Assembly: GCA_963854735.1 (NCBI GenBank)
Contig: OY978098.1
Location: 1,183,501-1,247,500, forward strand
DNA: 64,000 nt
Origin: Marvania coccoides
Taxonomy: Eukaryota > Chlorophyta > Trebouxiophyceae > Chlorellales > Chlorellaceae
Direction: 5' to 3'
Shown: positions 11,712 through 22,909 of the stretch, piece after piece
Position numbering within the stretch: position 1 is the stretch's first letter
Layout: the number at the start of each line of letters is the position of its first letter
Notes under the pieces: model-generated
Told to the model about the DNA's origin: nothing
Databases searched by the model: none
What the model saw: only the letters and a program-made list of their open reading frames with translations
Made by a program: the position numbers and the translations under genes

Positions 11712-12190
11712 ATATGTGCAAACAACTGACCGCATGCATGCATGAATTTAATTTCCCGTTTAAACTTACCAGCCCAGTACTGCGGCGCCTCCGCTGCTCT
11801 CGTCACAGCCTCCCAGAAGAGCTTGGTGCTGCTTCGTCTTTCTACTTCGCTAGCTGCGAGACAAGTGGTTACACGTTAAAACAGTTAAATTCTAGGCCAC
11901 GGCCCTCTCTTGATGCAAAAAATGGCTTGTGCGTGTATCTAAAAACAAAGAAAAGCGGACGACGGGATTGAGCGTCCAAAGAAATGATGAAAAGAAAGAA
12001 GAAGGGGGGTAAGGGTCAAGTTATCGCAGCGAGCTCCCTCTCGCAAAATAAATCGGTCACGAACAACAGGAGCAATTCCGCATGTGCAGCGCCGCAGATT
12101 TCATTCACAGTTATACAAGGGGGTGCGGTAGGGTAACAAATCAAAGAAGAAGATTTTCTCATTATTGAATTCACGAAGGGAATAGAATGA
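11712..12190. other. Intergenic between convergent ABCG and GATA genes
   Basis: Two 3' ends face each other here. There is a TGCATGCA-type alternating tract near 11735. No exon or RNA gene is recognised. Confidence 0.45.
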
Positions 12191-13993
12191 CTATTCATCC
12201 ATAGGCTGAGTGATGATGTTAAGGCCAGGGGGGACCTGGACGGTAGGGGGCAGCACAGCACCTGGGGGCAGCACCATGCCCTCCCGCAGCGGCCAGCAGT
12301 TGAGCGGCAGCCCCTTCTTGTAGCGCACGCCGCAGGCATTGCACAGCGTGCGAGGGCCCAGGGGGCCGCAGCGCCACTGCGGGGTCTGGTGGGAGCCGCA
12401 GTTCAGGCACACCGTGCGTTTGCTCTTCTTGCCTGCTTAGAAGAATTTTTTTTAAGAAAGCGGCGGTTAGGAAGACGTTGACGCAACAAGATAAGATAAG
12501 GAGGCAAAAAAGGGTGGTAGGCTGAGCTCGCGAAGAGCTCTTTCAAATAAATACTTTCTCAGTATTGCAAACAAACATGGTTGTTGACACTTAAACTCAC
12601 TCTTAATTACCGCTCGCTTGGGGCCCTCGGTGTTAGCCTCCATGTCCTCACTGAAGCTGGCGCTCTCCGGCTCCATTCCCATGCTCCCCATGTGGTGCAG
12701 TTGATGGTGCTGCTGCACGCTGTGGAGCTGCTCGCCGCACATCACCGCGGGCGCCGACGCCTGCGGCATCATCATGTCGCCGGCTTTGCGCTTGCCGGTG
12801 AAGGTGGTCACCTTGCGCACGCGCCCGCTCTTGCTAATCTGCAGCGTCACCTCGGTGTTGTCCTCCAGCCCGTACAGCTCCTCGAGAAAGGCGGCGGCGT
12901 GGCGGGCCTGCGAAGTGACGTGGTCGGGGCCGCGGTTGATGGGGGCGCGGGGGATGCCGCGCTGCGGGCTGGGGGCCGCGCTGCCTGCTGTGGGGGCCAT
13001 GGGCATGTAGCCGCCGTATGCGGCCGCGGGCATGGCGTGCCTGGGCACGGGGGCGACGTTGTCTCCCCCCATGGCGCAGCCAACTGCTGCGTTGGCCGAG
13101 TGCACGCGGCGAGGCATCATAGGCAGACCGCCCATGGCGGTTGAGATGTCGTTGGCCACCGAACCGGAGGCGTCGAGGCCTGGGAGGTCAAAAGCGTCGC
13201 CGGAGACGTAGAGCGGGGGCTCTTGGGGCTGGCACCCAGCGCTGGCGGAGCGGCTGTCCATCTCGTCCAGAAGGCTCTCCAAAAACTGCATCGAGGGCAG
13301 GCTGTACAGCGCGGCCTGGGCCGGGAGGGACTCCTCTTTGGTGGAGAGCTGCAATTGGGGAAGAGAAACAGGGAAGAGGGGTGAGGGAGTGAGGATGGGG
13401 TCACATAGTGCGGCAAACTGCTTTGCAGCCTCTTACCTGTTCAAGGACGTCTGTGAAGAGGGTCTGCGAGCCGCCCAGCGTTTTTGTGCGGGTCAGCTGC
13501 GCCGACTCGATGGCTTCCAGGCTCTCCTGGCGCAGCGGGATGCCTGGTGCGGGCGCAGCCTTGGGCATCGCAACATGGGGCAAGCCAGAGGCCGGCTGCG
13601 ACGAGACTCCCGAAAAGGGGGAATGAGGTACGGGCTGGCTGGTTTGCATTATTTTGATGGCCTGTGGTGCAGAAGGTCGGTCATTGGTAAGCCAAACCGA
13701 CAAGGGCATGGCATGCGCGAATAACAGCTGTTGCAAGTTCATTTTTCACGGCTCACCTGGGCATCATCGCCCAAACTCGGCATTGAATGGTTGATTACTC
13801 CCACTTCCGGTCCTGGTTCGGCGTGCTGGGGAGATGGGCCCTGCACCATGCCACATCAACAGTTCGCAGACGGTTAGCTCACTTGCGCAACAAAAACGGC
13901 CGCAGAGGGGAACCCACAATAGATTTTATATGTATGAAGTGATTGACTCACGCTGAAGTGCCAGCTATCGGCGCGTATGAGGCCTGGTTGCAT
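12191..13993 (-). CDS. GATA-type zinc finger transcription factor
   Basis: Exons 13993-13952, 13840-13757, 13661-13437, 13348-12601 and 12432-12191 join in phase to 446 aa. The C-terminal GATA finger is CxxC-x18-CxxC ([19 protein letters not shown], then LCNACG), preceded by a basic KKSKR stretch. The 18-residue loop is the plant type. Upstream there is a long Pro/Ala/Met-rich region with a helical [11 protein letters not shown] segment and a basic SGRVRK segment (nt about 12790-12900) that may be an additional interaction region. It should bind GATA-core DNA in the nucleus. The first exon encodes only 14 residues, and its start rests on phase agreement, so the extreme N-terminus is the least certain part. 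Confidence 0.88.
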
Positions 13994-14817
13994 TTTTTTA
14001 GTTCAGCTGGAGGGACGCGCTAAATGGAGGGGAATGACGACGCGTGCTCAACCACAGCGACCACCAATAAATTCCAATAGCTGGGGGGATAAATGGGTGC
14101 GCTCCAAAATTGCAAAGGGATAGAAATATTGAGGTGGGTCGGTGATAATCGTCTTTTACAGCGACCAACCGCCAAACCGCTTTCTTCCATCGCCTTTCTT
14201 TTTGGCAGAGAGGGCCAAGTGCGTGGTATTTTGCTGATTTTTTTATAGGAAAAACATCTTGGTAGTGTGCCGGAGGGAAAGGATGAGTCACCAGGGTTAC
14301 AATTATAATTAAATTTCAATTGCCGACAAAATCATAACTGAAATTGATTGTCATCGGACGTTACAACTCTTGCTTTCGCGCTCTTGCATGTTTTTCATGT
14401 TGAAAAATGACGTATATGTGTATTGTGCCGGCGATAATGCCGGCTGAACTCGGATGTATGGACCTCCTTTACTGCCTTCATACCCGAGGCGGTGACAACT
14501 GCCAAATGCTTTTGGCTGCATGGCAGGCAATGCAGGCGCGGGAACATACTTTTTGAGCTGTATATAAGAGAATTAATGGGTCACCACAGCGCCCAGCTGC
14601 CCTTCCAAAGCCCTTTATTCATTTTCTTGACCCCACATACAACACTTCTGCAGCCTCTCCAATCCACCAACATTTACGTTGTAATTGATTTATACTTATA
14701 CCCAAAGAAGAGGAATCTCAGTTTCGCAGAAAGAGAACATACGAAAACAGAAGGAAAAAAACTCGAGCAACGTTCCCGTCAAGAAATTTTTCAATCCGCC
14801 ATCGCCAAGAACGTTGG
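13994..14817. other. Intergenic, GATA 5' side to AAA ATPase 3' end
   Basis: This 824-bp stretch is AT-rich. It holds the GATA promoter and the 3' flank of the AAA gene. Open frames here have intronic base composition and no homology I recognise. No tRNA-like A/B box pair was found. Confidence 0.45.
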
Positions 14818-17171
14818 CTAAGCTCGCAAACGGAGCTGCGGCTGCAGCATTGGCGACAGCCCCTTGCCGTGCCCCATTTCTGCCAGCCTGGCATCTACTG
14901 CGAGCATGTACTCGCTCAGCGGCGGCAGCTCCCCCTCTTGCGCCTGCCCCCTTATTATTTTCGCCGCCCACCGCCGCTCCGCCTGCTCACACACGTCCCG
15001 CAGATCCCGCCCCGCCATCCCTGGCGTCCGCTCCGCCAGCGCCAGCAGCTCCGCCCCCTCCAAGTGGTGAGCATAGCGCTTCAGAATGGCCGCCCGGCAC
15101 GACTGCGAGGGCAGCCCGAACTCCACGGTGGCGCTGAACCTGCTGAGCAGCGCCGGGTCCAGGTCCTGGGGGCGATTGGTCGCGCCCACCACCACCGAGC
15201 GCTTGCTCGAGTCGAACCCATCCATGTGCCGCAGCAGCACGCCCAGCAGGCGCCGCGTGGCCTCGTGCATCTCCCCCCCTCGCGAGGTGGCCAGTGCGTC
15301 TAGCTCGTCCAGGAACACGATGCACCCGGTGGGCAGGGAGTCCGCTGCCTCTAACGCCGCCGCCAGCGATTTCTCCGACTCGCCATACCACTTGGACACC
15401 AGCGCCTCCAGCGGAATGTACACCAGCGGGACGGCAGCTTGGCTGGCGATGACCCGTGCGCTGGTGGTCTTGCCCGTGCCCGGCGGCCCCACGAAGAGAA
15501 CGGCTCGGGGGCGGTTGGGCGCAAATTTTTCTCGGGTGCCCTTGGCCACGCTGTCGTAGACGTCGGGGCGCACCAGCGGGAGGAGCAGGCAGTCCTCGAT
15601 GGCGCGTTTCTGCTCCTCGTACCTATGTTGGGAAAGGGAGGGAGAGCGGTTAATGAAGGACAAGGGGGAGAGTTGGTAGTCTTTCGGGAGAAAGAAACAG
15701 GGGCAATCCACCCCCCCCACCCCCCCCTCTCTTGATTACCCTGCAAGCTGCCCCCATTCCACGCTGGCGCTGGGCTTTCCTCCAGTGGCGCCAGCGCTGT
15801 CACTGCTGCTGCCGCTCAGCGCCTCAGCTTCCCGCTGGGGATCTGGCAGAAACACCTGGCACCCCATCTCCCTGAGCTTCTTTACCGCTGGGCTGACGTG
15901 CTGTCTGGAGGAGGGCGGCCCCCTTTCGCCGCGATGCGAGATTCCTGCGCCAGCGTCACTGCCGATGTCGTATTCATCAAATCGCTTGGAAGGGCGCCGC
16001 AAAGGCGTTGGCCAGGTGTCCCGCTCCTCTCCCTCGCCCATAATGCCCCAGCCTTGGTGTTCTGCAAAGCATGGATGAGGCAGAAAGCGATTCATTGGAA
16101 AAGATTATTCAGAAAGGCGTTCTTTGGAGCAACTAAAACAAGAATTTAGTATCGATTGAAGTAGGAAAACATTGGGATGCTGTCTCCACTCACCACTGTG
16201 CATGCGCTCAAACTCTCGCATCAGCTCCCTCAACGGGTCTAAAAACGGCCCAATTCCGCCGTCATGTCCACCCTCCTCTTCCTCTTCTCCATCCTCGTTA
16301 AACCCGCGAAATAATCGAGACTGCAGCCCCGAGGGGCGCCTTCCCGGGGCATCCGCCGCCCGCCGCATCACCGCCTCGATCAGCGCCAGGTTGGCGCGGC
16401 TGCCGGCTCCCCAAAACTCAATCCTTGCCGGCTCGTTGTGATCAAACGGAATCAAAACGTTGGCGGTGAACGCTGCTGCAGGGTTGGTGGAGGAGCGGCG
16501 CCACCTGCAAGCCACACCTTGAGGCCCGATGGACTCCGTCATGGAGGTCCCTCCAGTGCTGATGCCGCCGCCAAAGCCATTAAGATCGCCCCAAGGCGAC
16601 GACAATTGAGCTCGCAGCTCCGCCGCTGCCGCCTGCACGTTGAGCTGCTGCGGAATTTGAAACACCACAGTCACCTGACTGCCTCCATTTCCCCCTCGGT
16701 CGCCTTCGATTGTGACCACTGGCGGCGGAATTTTCGGCAGCTGCGCATTTTGCGAGGCGTCAGCACGATGGATCCGCTCATCCAGATCCCTCCAAAGCTC
16801 GAGAACAGCGGCTTTTATTGTTTCAGGGTCAACAGCGTCGCCTCGTCCCCCAGAAGGCCCTGCTGCGTCGCAGGAAGCGAAGGAAGGGGCGTTGAACAGG
16901 GCAGCAGCAGCGGTGGCGATTGCTGCAGAGAGAAGGGCTGCAGCGGACAGGGAGGCTGCCTGTGTGACAGGGTGTGATGTGGCTAACAAGAGGCCAGGCT
17001 CGGGCAATGCGCCTGTACGTGAAGAGGAAGGGTGGCTCAGGCTGTTGATGAGCCGCGGCGAGGAAAATGACTAAATAAAGCAATGCTACCTGGGAGCGCC
17101 TGGCTTGATCTTTGTTGAATTAAGGATGCCAAATACCGCAATTGTTTCATAAACCCTTGGAATCGCCTCAT
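14818..17171 (-). CDS. AAA-type ATPase, predicted mitochondrial and membrane-anchored
   Basis: Exons 17171-17090, 17012-16194, 16061-15740 and 15622-14818 give 675 aa. The N-terminus (MRRFQGFMKQLRYLASLI, then RSS) is a strong Arg-rich mitochondrial presequence, followed by an Ala/Leu-rich hydrophobic segment near residues 45-70 that may span a membrane. The middle has a Ser/Gly/Glu-rich region. The single AAA module near residues 410-630 has Walker A GPPGTGKTT, Walker B IVFLDELDALA, sensor-1 GATNRPQDLDPAL and Arg-finger LLSRFS. It resembles plant organelle AAA proteins related to the Msp1/katanin branch. A remodelling role in mitochondria is inferred; no substrate can be named. The exon 1 assignment rests on phase and targeting character. 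Confidence 0.86.
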
Positions 17172-17507
17172 ATTTCGGAGGTGGGTGGTGAAATAAAATT
17201 GTTTGATCGCGTCTTTTTATGCTATTGCACGGCTCTGCTAAGCGCTGTGGTTACAGCAATCGATTTACAAAATTTGGCATCTCATCAAAATCATAAAAAA
17301 CATTAATACAAAAGTATTCTGGACTCTTCAATCAAAAAAAGACAGCTGACTCTCGGCGGTGGCAGCTGAAAAAGAAAAAGAAAAATATATACGTCCACTA
17401 CGACCATCCATCTCTCTCAAATCGCGGATAAGGTGGCCAAACCCCCAAAGAAAAACGCAGGAAAAGACATAAAACAGTGTGGTGGGGCATATGTGCAAAG
17501 GCGCTCA
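17172..17507. other. Intergenic, AAA gene promoter
   Basis: AT-rich, with an A-rich run (AAAAAGAAAAAGAAAAA) near 17368-17386. It holds the AAA promoter and the 3' end of the small predicted lumen-protein gene. No other gene is seen. Confidence 0.45.
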
Positions 17508-18085
17508 TCATTCACTGGTAGTATCAAGCGCCTTGCCCGCAGCCTTCATTGCCTCTGCAGCCTGAATGACGTGAGACAGTATAGACCAGCATTAGCATAA
17601 AGAATATAAGTCCCTACTCAATAATTTGCAAAGACGTGCAGGTCGCTGCTCACCTGCCGGAGTTTCTCCTTACGGGCGTTCTTCCTGCAAGTAGATGCGA
17701 CGTGATGTGTATTTAGGACCTATTTGGAGTCTGGCATGCTAAAGAGCCCATGATACACCCTCCAGTAGCGTCCGTCGAGCTGCCCCGCCACTGTGTGTTT
17801 CTGAGATGATGTTTTTCTTACTCTCGCATGAGCTGGCGGGGGTCCTTTCCCAGACCAACTGCATCAGCCGGGGGAGCCAGCAGCGTCAACGCCGGCAGAA
17901 CAAAGAGAGGCAGCGCCCTGCAAAGGTGTTGGAGACTTTTTATTGCCTTTTGTGTCGTATTTCAGGAGAAGTGGGAGCAGCATCGATCACCTCCTTCGGT
18001 CGATGACAATCTTGGAGGGCACCTCCTTCTTCTTCTGCACCGCCATGGCCACAGGCTTGCAGATGGAGCAAAGGATCATATTCAT
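17508..18085 (-). CDS. Small predicted thylakoid-lumen protein with Tat-type signal
   Basis: Four short exons, 18085-17991, 17917-17822, 17684-17654 and 17561-17508, join with perfect phase into 91 aa. (An internal ATG at 18046 would give 78 aa.) The middle is a textbook twin-arginine transfer signal: DRRR followed by ALPLFVLPALTLLAPP and an ADA cleavage motif, leaving a mature, very basic and helical peptide of about 40 residues (VGLGKDPRQLMRE, KNARKEKLRQ, ending in KALDTTSE). I do not recognise the family. A stromal targeting region would be short, so an upstream exon is possible. The gene diverges from coproporphyrinogen oxidase. Support is from splice phase, GC content and the signal only. 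Confidence 0.62.
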
Positions 18086-18298
18086 TCTTCTTGCAAATGT
18101 TCTGAGATAAATGGTGTGAAGGGGCGGCACCGATGCGTTGGGTTTGCTGCAGACAAGTCAATTAGTGAAAAAATAATCAATGCAGAACGAGGAGCTATTC
18201 ATTCCGAAACTTCCAGTGTCACCGACTCGCGCTTAAATCTCGGATACTCTCTTCAAAATTGGGCAACTGACGGTGCTGCTGACCCATTAATTACAACC
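18086..18298. promoter_or_regulatory. Divergent intergenic region, small predicted lumen protein / coproporphyrinogen oxidase
   Basis: The 213 bp between two outward-facing starts of predicted plastid proteins likely serve as a shared promoter. No named element is recognised. Confidence 0.4.
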
Positions 18299-19503
18299 AT
18301 GCGATCAATTGAAACGCATAGAAACGTGGCAGCCCTCCATCAGGCTCCCATTTCTGTTTCATTTGCTGCTCATCACCACTACCCACGCTCGCAGAGGCGC
18401 AGCCATGCTAGCCCTGCAGCAGCAACTCCCGCGCCTGACACCGCAAGCGCCTTTGAGGCCTACATCCTCGACACCCAGCGCCAGATAATCTCCGCCGCAG
18501 AAACGCTGGACGGCAGCGGCGCTCGCTTCGTTCACGACCGTTGGGAGCGCTCAGCCGCCTCCCCCAATGAGGGGTACGGCATAACCTCCGTGCTGGAGGG
18601 CGGCATCACCTTGGAAAAGGCAGCAGTCAACGTCAGCGTGGTGAGCGGTACCCTTTCAGCAGGTAGAGCGCAAGCGATGAGCTCCCGCGGCAGGGAGAGC
18701 ATCTGCCCCAACGGGGGACAGCCCTACAGCGCCGCAGCCCTGTCCCTAGTGTTTCACAGTGCGCACCCCTTCATTCCCACCCTCAGAGCTGACGTGAGGG
18801 TCTTCGAAGTGGAGGGTCTTCGGTGGTTTGGCGGGGGCTGCGACCTAACGCCGTTTTACATCGACGACGCCGACTCCACGTCGTTCCACGCCTACTGGAA
18901 GGGGGTGTGCGACCAGCACGCGCCGCAGCTCTACCCAGAATTCAAAGCGTGGTGTGACAAGTATTTCTACATTCCGGCGAGAAAGGAGCACCGAGGGGTG
19001 GGCGGCATCTTCTTTGACGACCTGGACGCCGCGACGGAGGGATTCGACGTGGAACAGTTTGTGCGGGACGTGGGGTGGGGCATTGTGCCGTCGTGGGCGC
19101 CCATCGTGGAGAAGAATCGAGGCAGAGCATTCACTCCGGCGCAGCGGGACTGGCAGCTGCTGCGGCGGGGGCGGTACCTGGAGTTCAATCTGCTGTATGA
19201 CCGCGGCGTCAAGTTTGGCATGGTGAGGAATGAGTTTGGGGGCTTGTGGTTCCCGGAACCGCAGCAGTGATTTTTTCTCGGTACTCTCTCTATGCTGGCG
19301 CGTAATCCTTGATGAATTTAGCCGAACTGTTGCTCACGCGCCGTTTTTTTATTGTCTCTTTTTAGGACGGTGGCGGCCGTGTTGAGAGCATCATGGTGAG
19401 CGCCCCACCGCTGATAGCGTGGCGCTACAACGTGCAACCGCAGCCTGGATCAGAAGAGGAACGCCTGGTGCAAGTGTTGCAGAACCCGCAGGAATGGGTG
19501 TAA
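18299..19503 (+). CDS. CPX: Coproporphyrinogen III oxidase, aerobic, plastid
   Basis: Exons 18299-19222 and 19366-19503 (GT-AG, phase 0, acceptor TTTTAG) give 353 aa. The first 55 residues are a Ser/Arg/His-rich transit peptide. The catalytic domain shows the family blocks: RFVHDRWER, EGGITLEKAAVNVSVV, RWFGGGCDLTPFYID, YFYIPARKEHRGVGGIFFDD, RGRYLEFNLLYDRGVKFG and, on exon 2, the GGGRVESI block. It converts coproporphyrinogen III to protoporphyrinogen IX using O2 in the tetrapyrrole pathway. The start is the only in-frame ATG ahead of the domain. Reading through the intron gives an early stop at 19268 that would remove the conserved C-terminal block. Divergent from the small predicted lumen-protein gene. 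Confidence 0.95.
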
Positions 19504-19685
19504 AAAATCTTCCCTTACAACTAGTTCATTTCTTTCGCTGCCGTAAACTGATGCATGCACTGCTATTTAATTTTCATTTACAGCCACATATCCCGTTATT
19601 ACGTACTGTAAAATTAATCCATGGAATTAATTAAAAAAAATACATATAATAACTAAAATATATGTTGACAACCGTTTCCTTCTTT

Positions 19686-20806
19686 TCATTTCAAACGGAT
19701 GATGTGAGGCGCGATGAGGGCTGCCAGACCCTTGGGATCCTCCGAGTGCAGCCAATGGCCCGCCTTCATTTCATGCGCATGGGTGCGGCCTTGCGCCGCC
19801 GCCACCGATGCTGCCAAGTCCTCGCCCAGCTGGCCGCCCCACCGCCCCCCTTTCATGGCCTTTACAACGTGGATTTCAGTGGGAAAGGGGTGGAGGGGTG
19901 GGTTCCGCAGCAGGTCCCAGTAGCTTTCTTTTCGGTAGGATTTAAACAGCTCAAAGGCAGCTGGAATGTTGAACATCCACTCGTACTCGTTTTTTCGCAC
20001 AAGCTTCAGATTGCTGCCCATCCACTGCTGAAATGCTGCACGTATTTAGAAGAGAAGGACGTCAGAAGAAACATAAAATACCTCCAGCAGCAACGCAGTT
20101 GCAGTTCAATTCATTAAACCTGCAATTCAGAGATGAGAATGAATTCTCTCAATCTTTACTTACGCTTGCTGCTGTGGCCCTGGCCGTCCAGGTACTCGTA
20201 CAGCCACTCCCTGGAGGGGATGGGCAGCGGCACCTGGTCCATCATCTCCAGCACCCGCAGCACCTCAGCCGAAGTGCCAGTCACAGGGTCAGGCTGAGGC
20301 CCTGGCATCAAATCAAGCGCCCACACCGACCGAGGAGGCCGCAGCTCGCTGTTTTCTGCCGCAGCCAGCTGCTGAGTCACCTCCAGCGCTACTTTCCCGC
20401 CCAGTGAATGCCCGATGAGCACGTCCAGCTGCCCCTCTGGCCAATTTCTTTGCAGCGTGGCGATGACGTCCCCCGCTGCGGCCTGCAGGGTGTGCGGGGG
20501 CGGGAATTGGGGGCCCTGGGACTTGCCGTGGCACCGCAGGTCCACCAAAACTGCGGTCCAGGGGGCGCCAGAGGTCTGAGAAACGCGTTGAAAGAGCTCA
20601 GTTGCGAATGTGCGGAGGTTCTTGCCCTGGCCCAGCAGGCCATGCAGCACCAGCGCGAGTTTGGGGGGGTGCGCGCCTTCGTTCATCCCGCCCCCGTCGA
20701 ACAGAATGTGGTCGGTGGCCAGCGGGCCAGCCTCTGCCCAAGCGGCGGCGGTGTGGAGGGGGGAGAGATGTGACAATCGAGCAGCTGGGAGGCTTCTTCT
20801 CCGCAT
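19686..20806 (-). CDS. Alpha/beta hydrolase, ABHD11/YbfF-like
   Basis: Exons 20806-20164 and 20035-19686 (phase 1) give 330 aa. The N-terminus (MRRRSLPAARLSHLSPLH) looks like an organelle presequence. The fold markers are the oxyanion segment LVLHGLLGQGKNLRTFA, VDLRCHGKSQ, the nucleophile elbow IGHSLGGKVALEV, the acid region LDLMPGPQPDPV, and a catalytic His in EMKAGHWLHSEDP. All three triad positions are present. The domain order matches the ABHD11/YbfF esterase branch, which in animals is mitochondrial. The substrate is unknown. Its 3' end faces coproporphyrinogen oxidase 182 bp away. Confidence 0.9.
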
Positions 20807-21337
20807 TGGATTCGTATTGCGTGTTAAAAAAATACAGAAAAGAGCGAGTAAGGGTAATGATGCTCTAGGAATTAAAAAATAAAAATAAAAATAAATGAAA
20901 TTGTGATCTTGAATTATTTCATTGCGGGAATTCTCCTGTCGCTGTCATTTAAAAATATTTGTAAATTCTTATGATTTTTGGTATAAATGCGGCATTGTTT
21001 TCAACTCGTACAAAGGCAAAATGCAAAACTTGAAGGTTTCGTTTTGAACTCGACTTAAGCTTTCGATAAAAATAAGGTGATACAGCGCGAGATAGTCCAC
21101 TGTTCTCCGCTGCCGCCGTTGTTATGGAGGCAGCGACTGTTTTGGTCGATGCTAGTGCCGTGTACACCATGACTTGAATGACTTCTGAAGCGGCTGACTC
21201 CTCTGGCAGCTGTCAGGCAGTTTGGGCATTTATTGCATTGCCTCACTCCTAGTGGAGCAATTTTATCCAGATTTAAATGAAATTAATGATAATGATAAAT
21301 GATGAGGACTGTAACAACCACTGTCGCTCCATGCGGG
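20807..21337. other. Divergent intergenic region between two hydrolase genes
   Basis: AT-rich. An ATG at about 21124 opens a 17-codon frame (MEAATVLVDA...) that could be an alternative first exon of the following gene. Otherwise nothing is recognised. Confidence 0.4.
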
Positions 21338-22407
21338 ATGTCTAGAGGCAAGTTCGTAAATTTCGCACACTTGCCCTGCTGGCCATTGGAAACCTTGGGC
21401 ACACATTTGGATGCCTCCAATGATTAAATTGCCCCCAAATTTACTGCAGGAGTGGTGTCTCCGCCACGCCCGGCCCCTCGCTCCGTGATCATTCTGCCAG
21501 GCTTTCTCAACACCGCGGCAGACTACTCCTCCCTTGTCGACAACCTGCAGCGCCACAGCCCCAACCTGAATGTCGCCGCCACCAAAATTAACCGCCTGGA
21601 CTGGGTGCGTACCCTGAAAGGCTTCGTCAACCCTTCAGTGTGGCGGGGCACGCTGTGCCCTCGCCCAACCGTCGATTGGTACCTTCGGCGAGTCGCTGCC
21701 GCCGTGGAGGCCGCGCGAGAAGACCTCCCAGATGTCCCCATCAGCCTGCTGGCGCACTCTGCCGGCGGCTGGCTGGCGCGGCTGTTTCTATTAGATTTTG
21801 AGCACGAAAACGTGGATCAGCTGGTGACGCTGGGAACCCCCCACCTCCCCCCGCCCCCTGAAACCGGGATTAAGGACCACTCGCGGGGGATGCTGCGGTG
21901 GGTGGACGAGCACGCACCAGGGGCGTTTCATGATGACATTGAGTACGTTACGGTGGCTGGGAAGCTCATTCAGGGGGCGAACCCGCTGCGGGGACCTGGT
22001 AAGGTGCACAACCGCGTGGTAGGAGCTGGGTACCGCCAGGTAATTATAATTTTACTCTTCTACTCCGCAGATTCATTTTTCTTGGGAGGTAACGAAGAAA
22101 AGCTGTCTCGTCGATTTTTATTTTCTGGCAGGTGTATGGGAGCGCCGAGGAGTGGGGAGACGGCGTGGTGCCTGTGCCTGCTGCCCACTTGGAGGGCGCC
22201 ACGCAGGTGACCCTGGATGGGGTCTTTCACTCCCCGCTCAGCAATTTCGACAAAGATCCTACTGCTGTGGCTGTCGCCCCTGGCTCGACAAACGACGACG
22301 TGGTCGTTGAGCTCGTGGAACACGCCAAGCCAAAGATGTGGTACGGCTCCATGCCTGCGCTGGAGCAGTGGGCGCCACTGCTGTGGGGCAAGAAAGTCAA
22401 GCTGTGA
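21338..22407 (+). CDS. Alpha/beta hydrolase, lipase-like
   Basis: Exons 21450-22039 and 22132-22407 are firm; the first exon is proposed as 21338-21347 (MSR) with a GC donor AGAG/GCAAGT, giving 291 aa. The fold is clear: SVIILPGFLNTAADYSSL, then the elbow LLAHSAGGWLARLFL with Ser nucleophile, LVTLGTPH, and a His in the C-terminal half. It matches the plant and cyanobacterial family of soluble lipase/esterase-like proteins related to PGAP1-type hydrolases. There is no transit peptide if this start is right, so the true N-terminus is open. The alternative first exon near 21124 would also fit phase through a weak donor. Confidence 0.72.
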
Positions 22408-22909
22408 ATGGGGGGAACAGGTGTCGTGAAAAGAAGGAGAAAAACCCCGTGAAAAGTGCACGTATTGTTGTTGTACCTGAAATTTTGATCAATGAATGAA
22501 CCCATCTCTCGTTGTGATTCCATGTTCTGAATTACGTGATTGGATTTTCCCCCCACTGCTCGTATGGAAATTCCCAGACCCATCCCGCCGCCGACTGTCT
22601 CCCAAGGGCACTCCCCCAGTGCTCATTTGAACTGCCTTTTGTCTGCCGTGTTGCAATGCAAGTTTTGAAAACAATTGCGCCGTACCGCGAATCGTTGTGA
22701 ACTAGAAAGTAGTAGGATAAACCATGCGCAGTGAGCTTAACGTGACTAAAACAGGAAACCTGGGCTGCTGTACGCTTTCCTAGTCGAAGCCCCATGCAAA
22801 AGATTTCGCAACGGAAGAATGCCAGCATCCCGACTTCGTTTTTACAAACAATTGTAACCTCCCTAATTCCGAAGAAAGGAAGAATGAAAAATTATGTAAT
22901 TATTTTCCA
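22408..22909. other. Intergenic between convergent lipase and DRG2 genes
   Basis: About 500 bp of mixed composition with the two 3' ends. Short open frames here have no homology I recognise and no splice support. Confidence 0.45.

Noticed and set aside
12581..13144. Long plus-strand open frame over the GATA gene
   Set aside because: Antisense shadow caused by high GC; no start context, splice signals or homology.
17772..17813. A 42-nt open cassette on the minus strand reading VAGQLDGRYWR between exons of the small predicted lumen-protein gene
   Set aside because: It would need a 21-nt intron upstream, and the reading that looks protein-like does not match the phase of the flanking exons. 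Skipping it gives a perfect join.
19223..19270. Stop at 19268 taken as the end of coproporphyrinogen oxidase
   Set aside because: The family's C-terminal block is on a second exon reached by a good GT-AG intron, so the stop is intronic.
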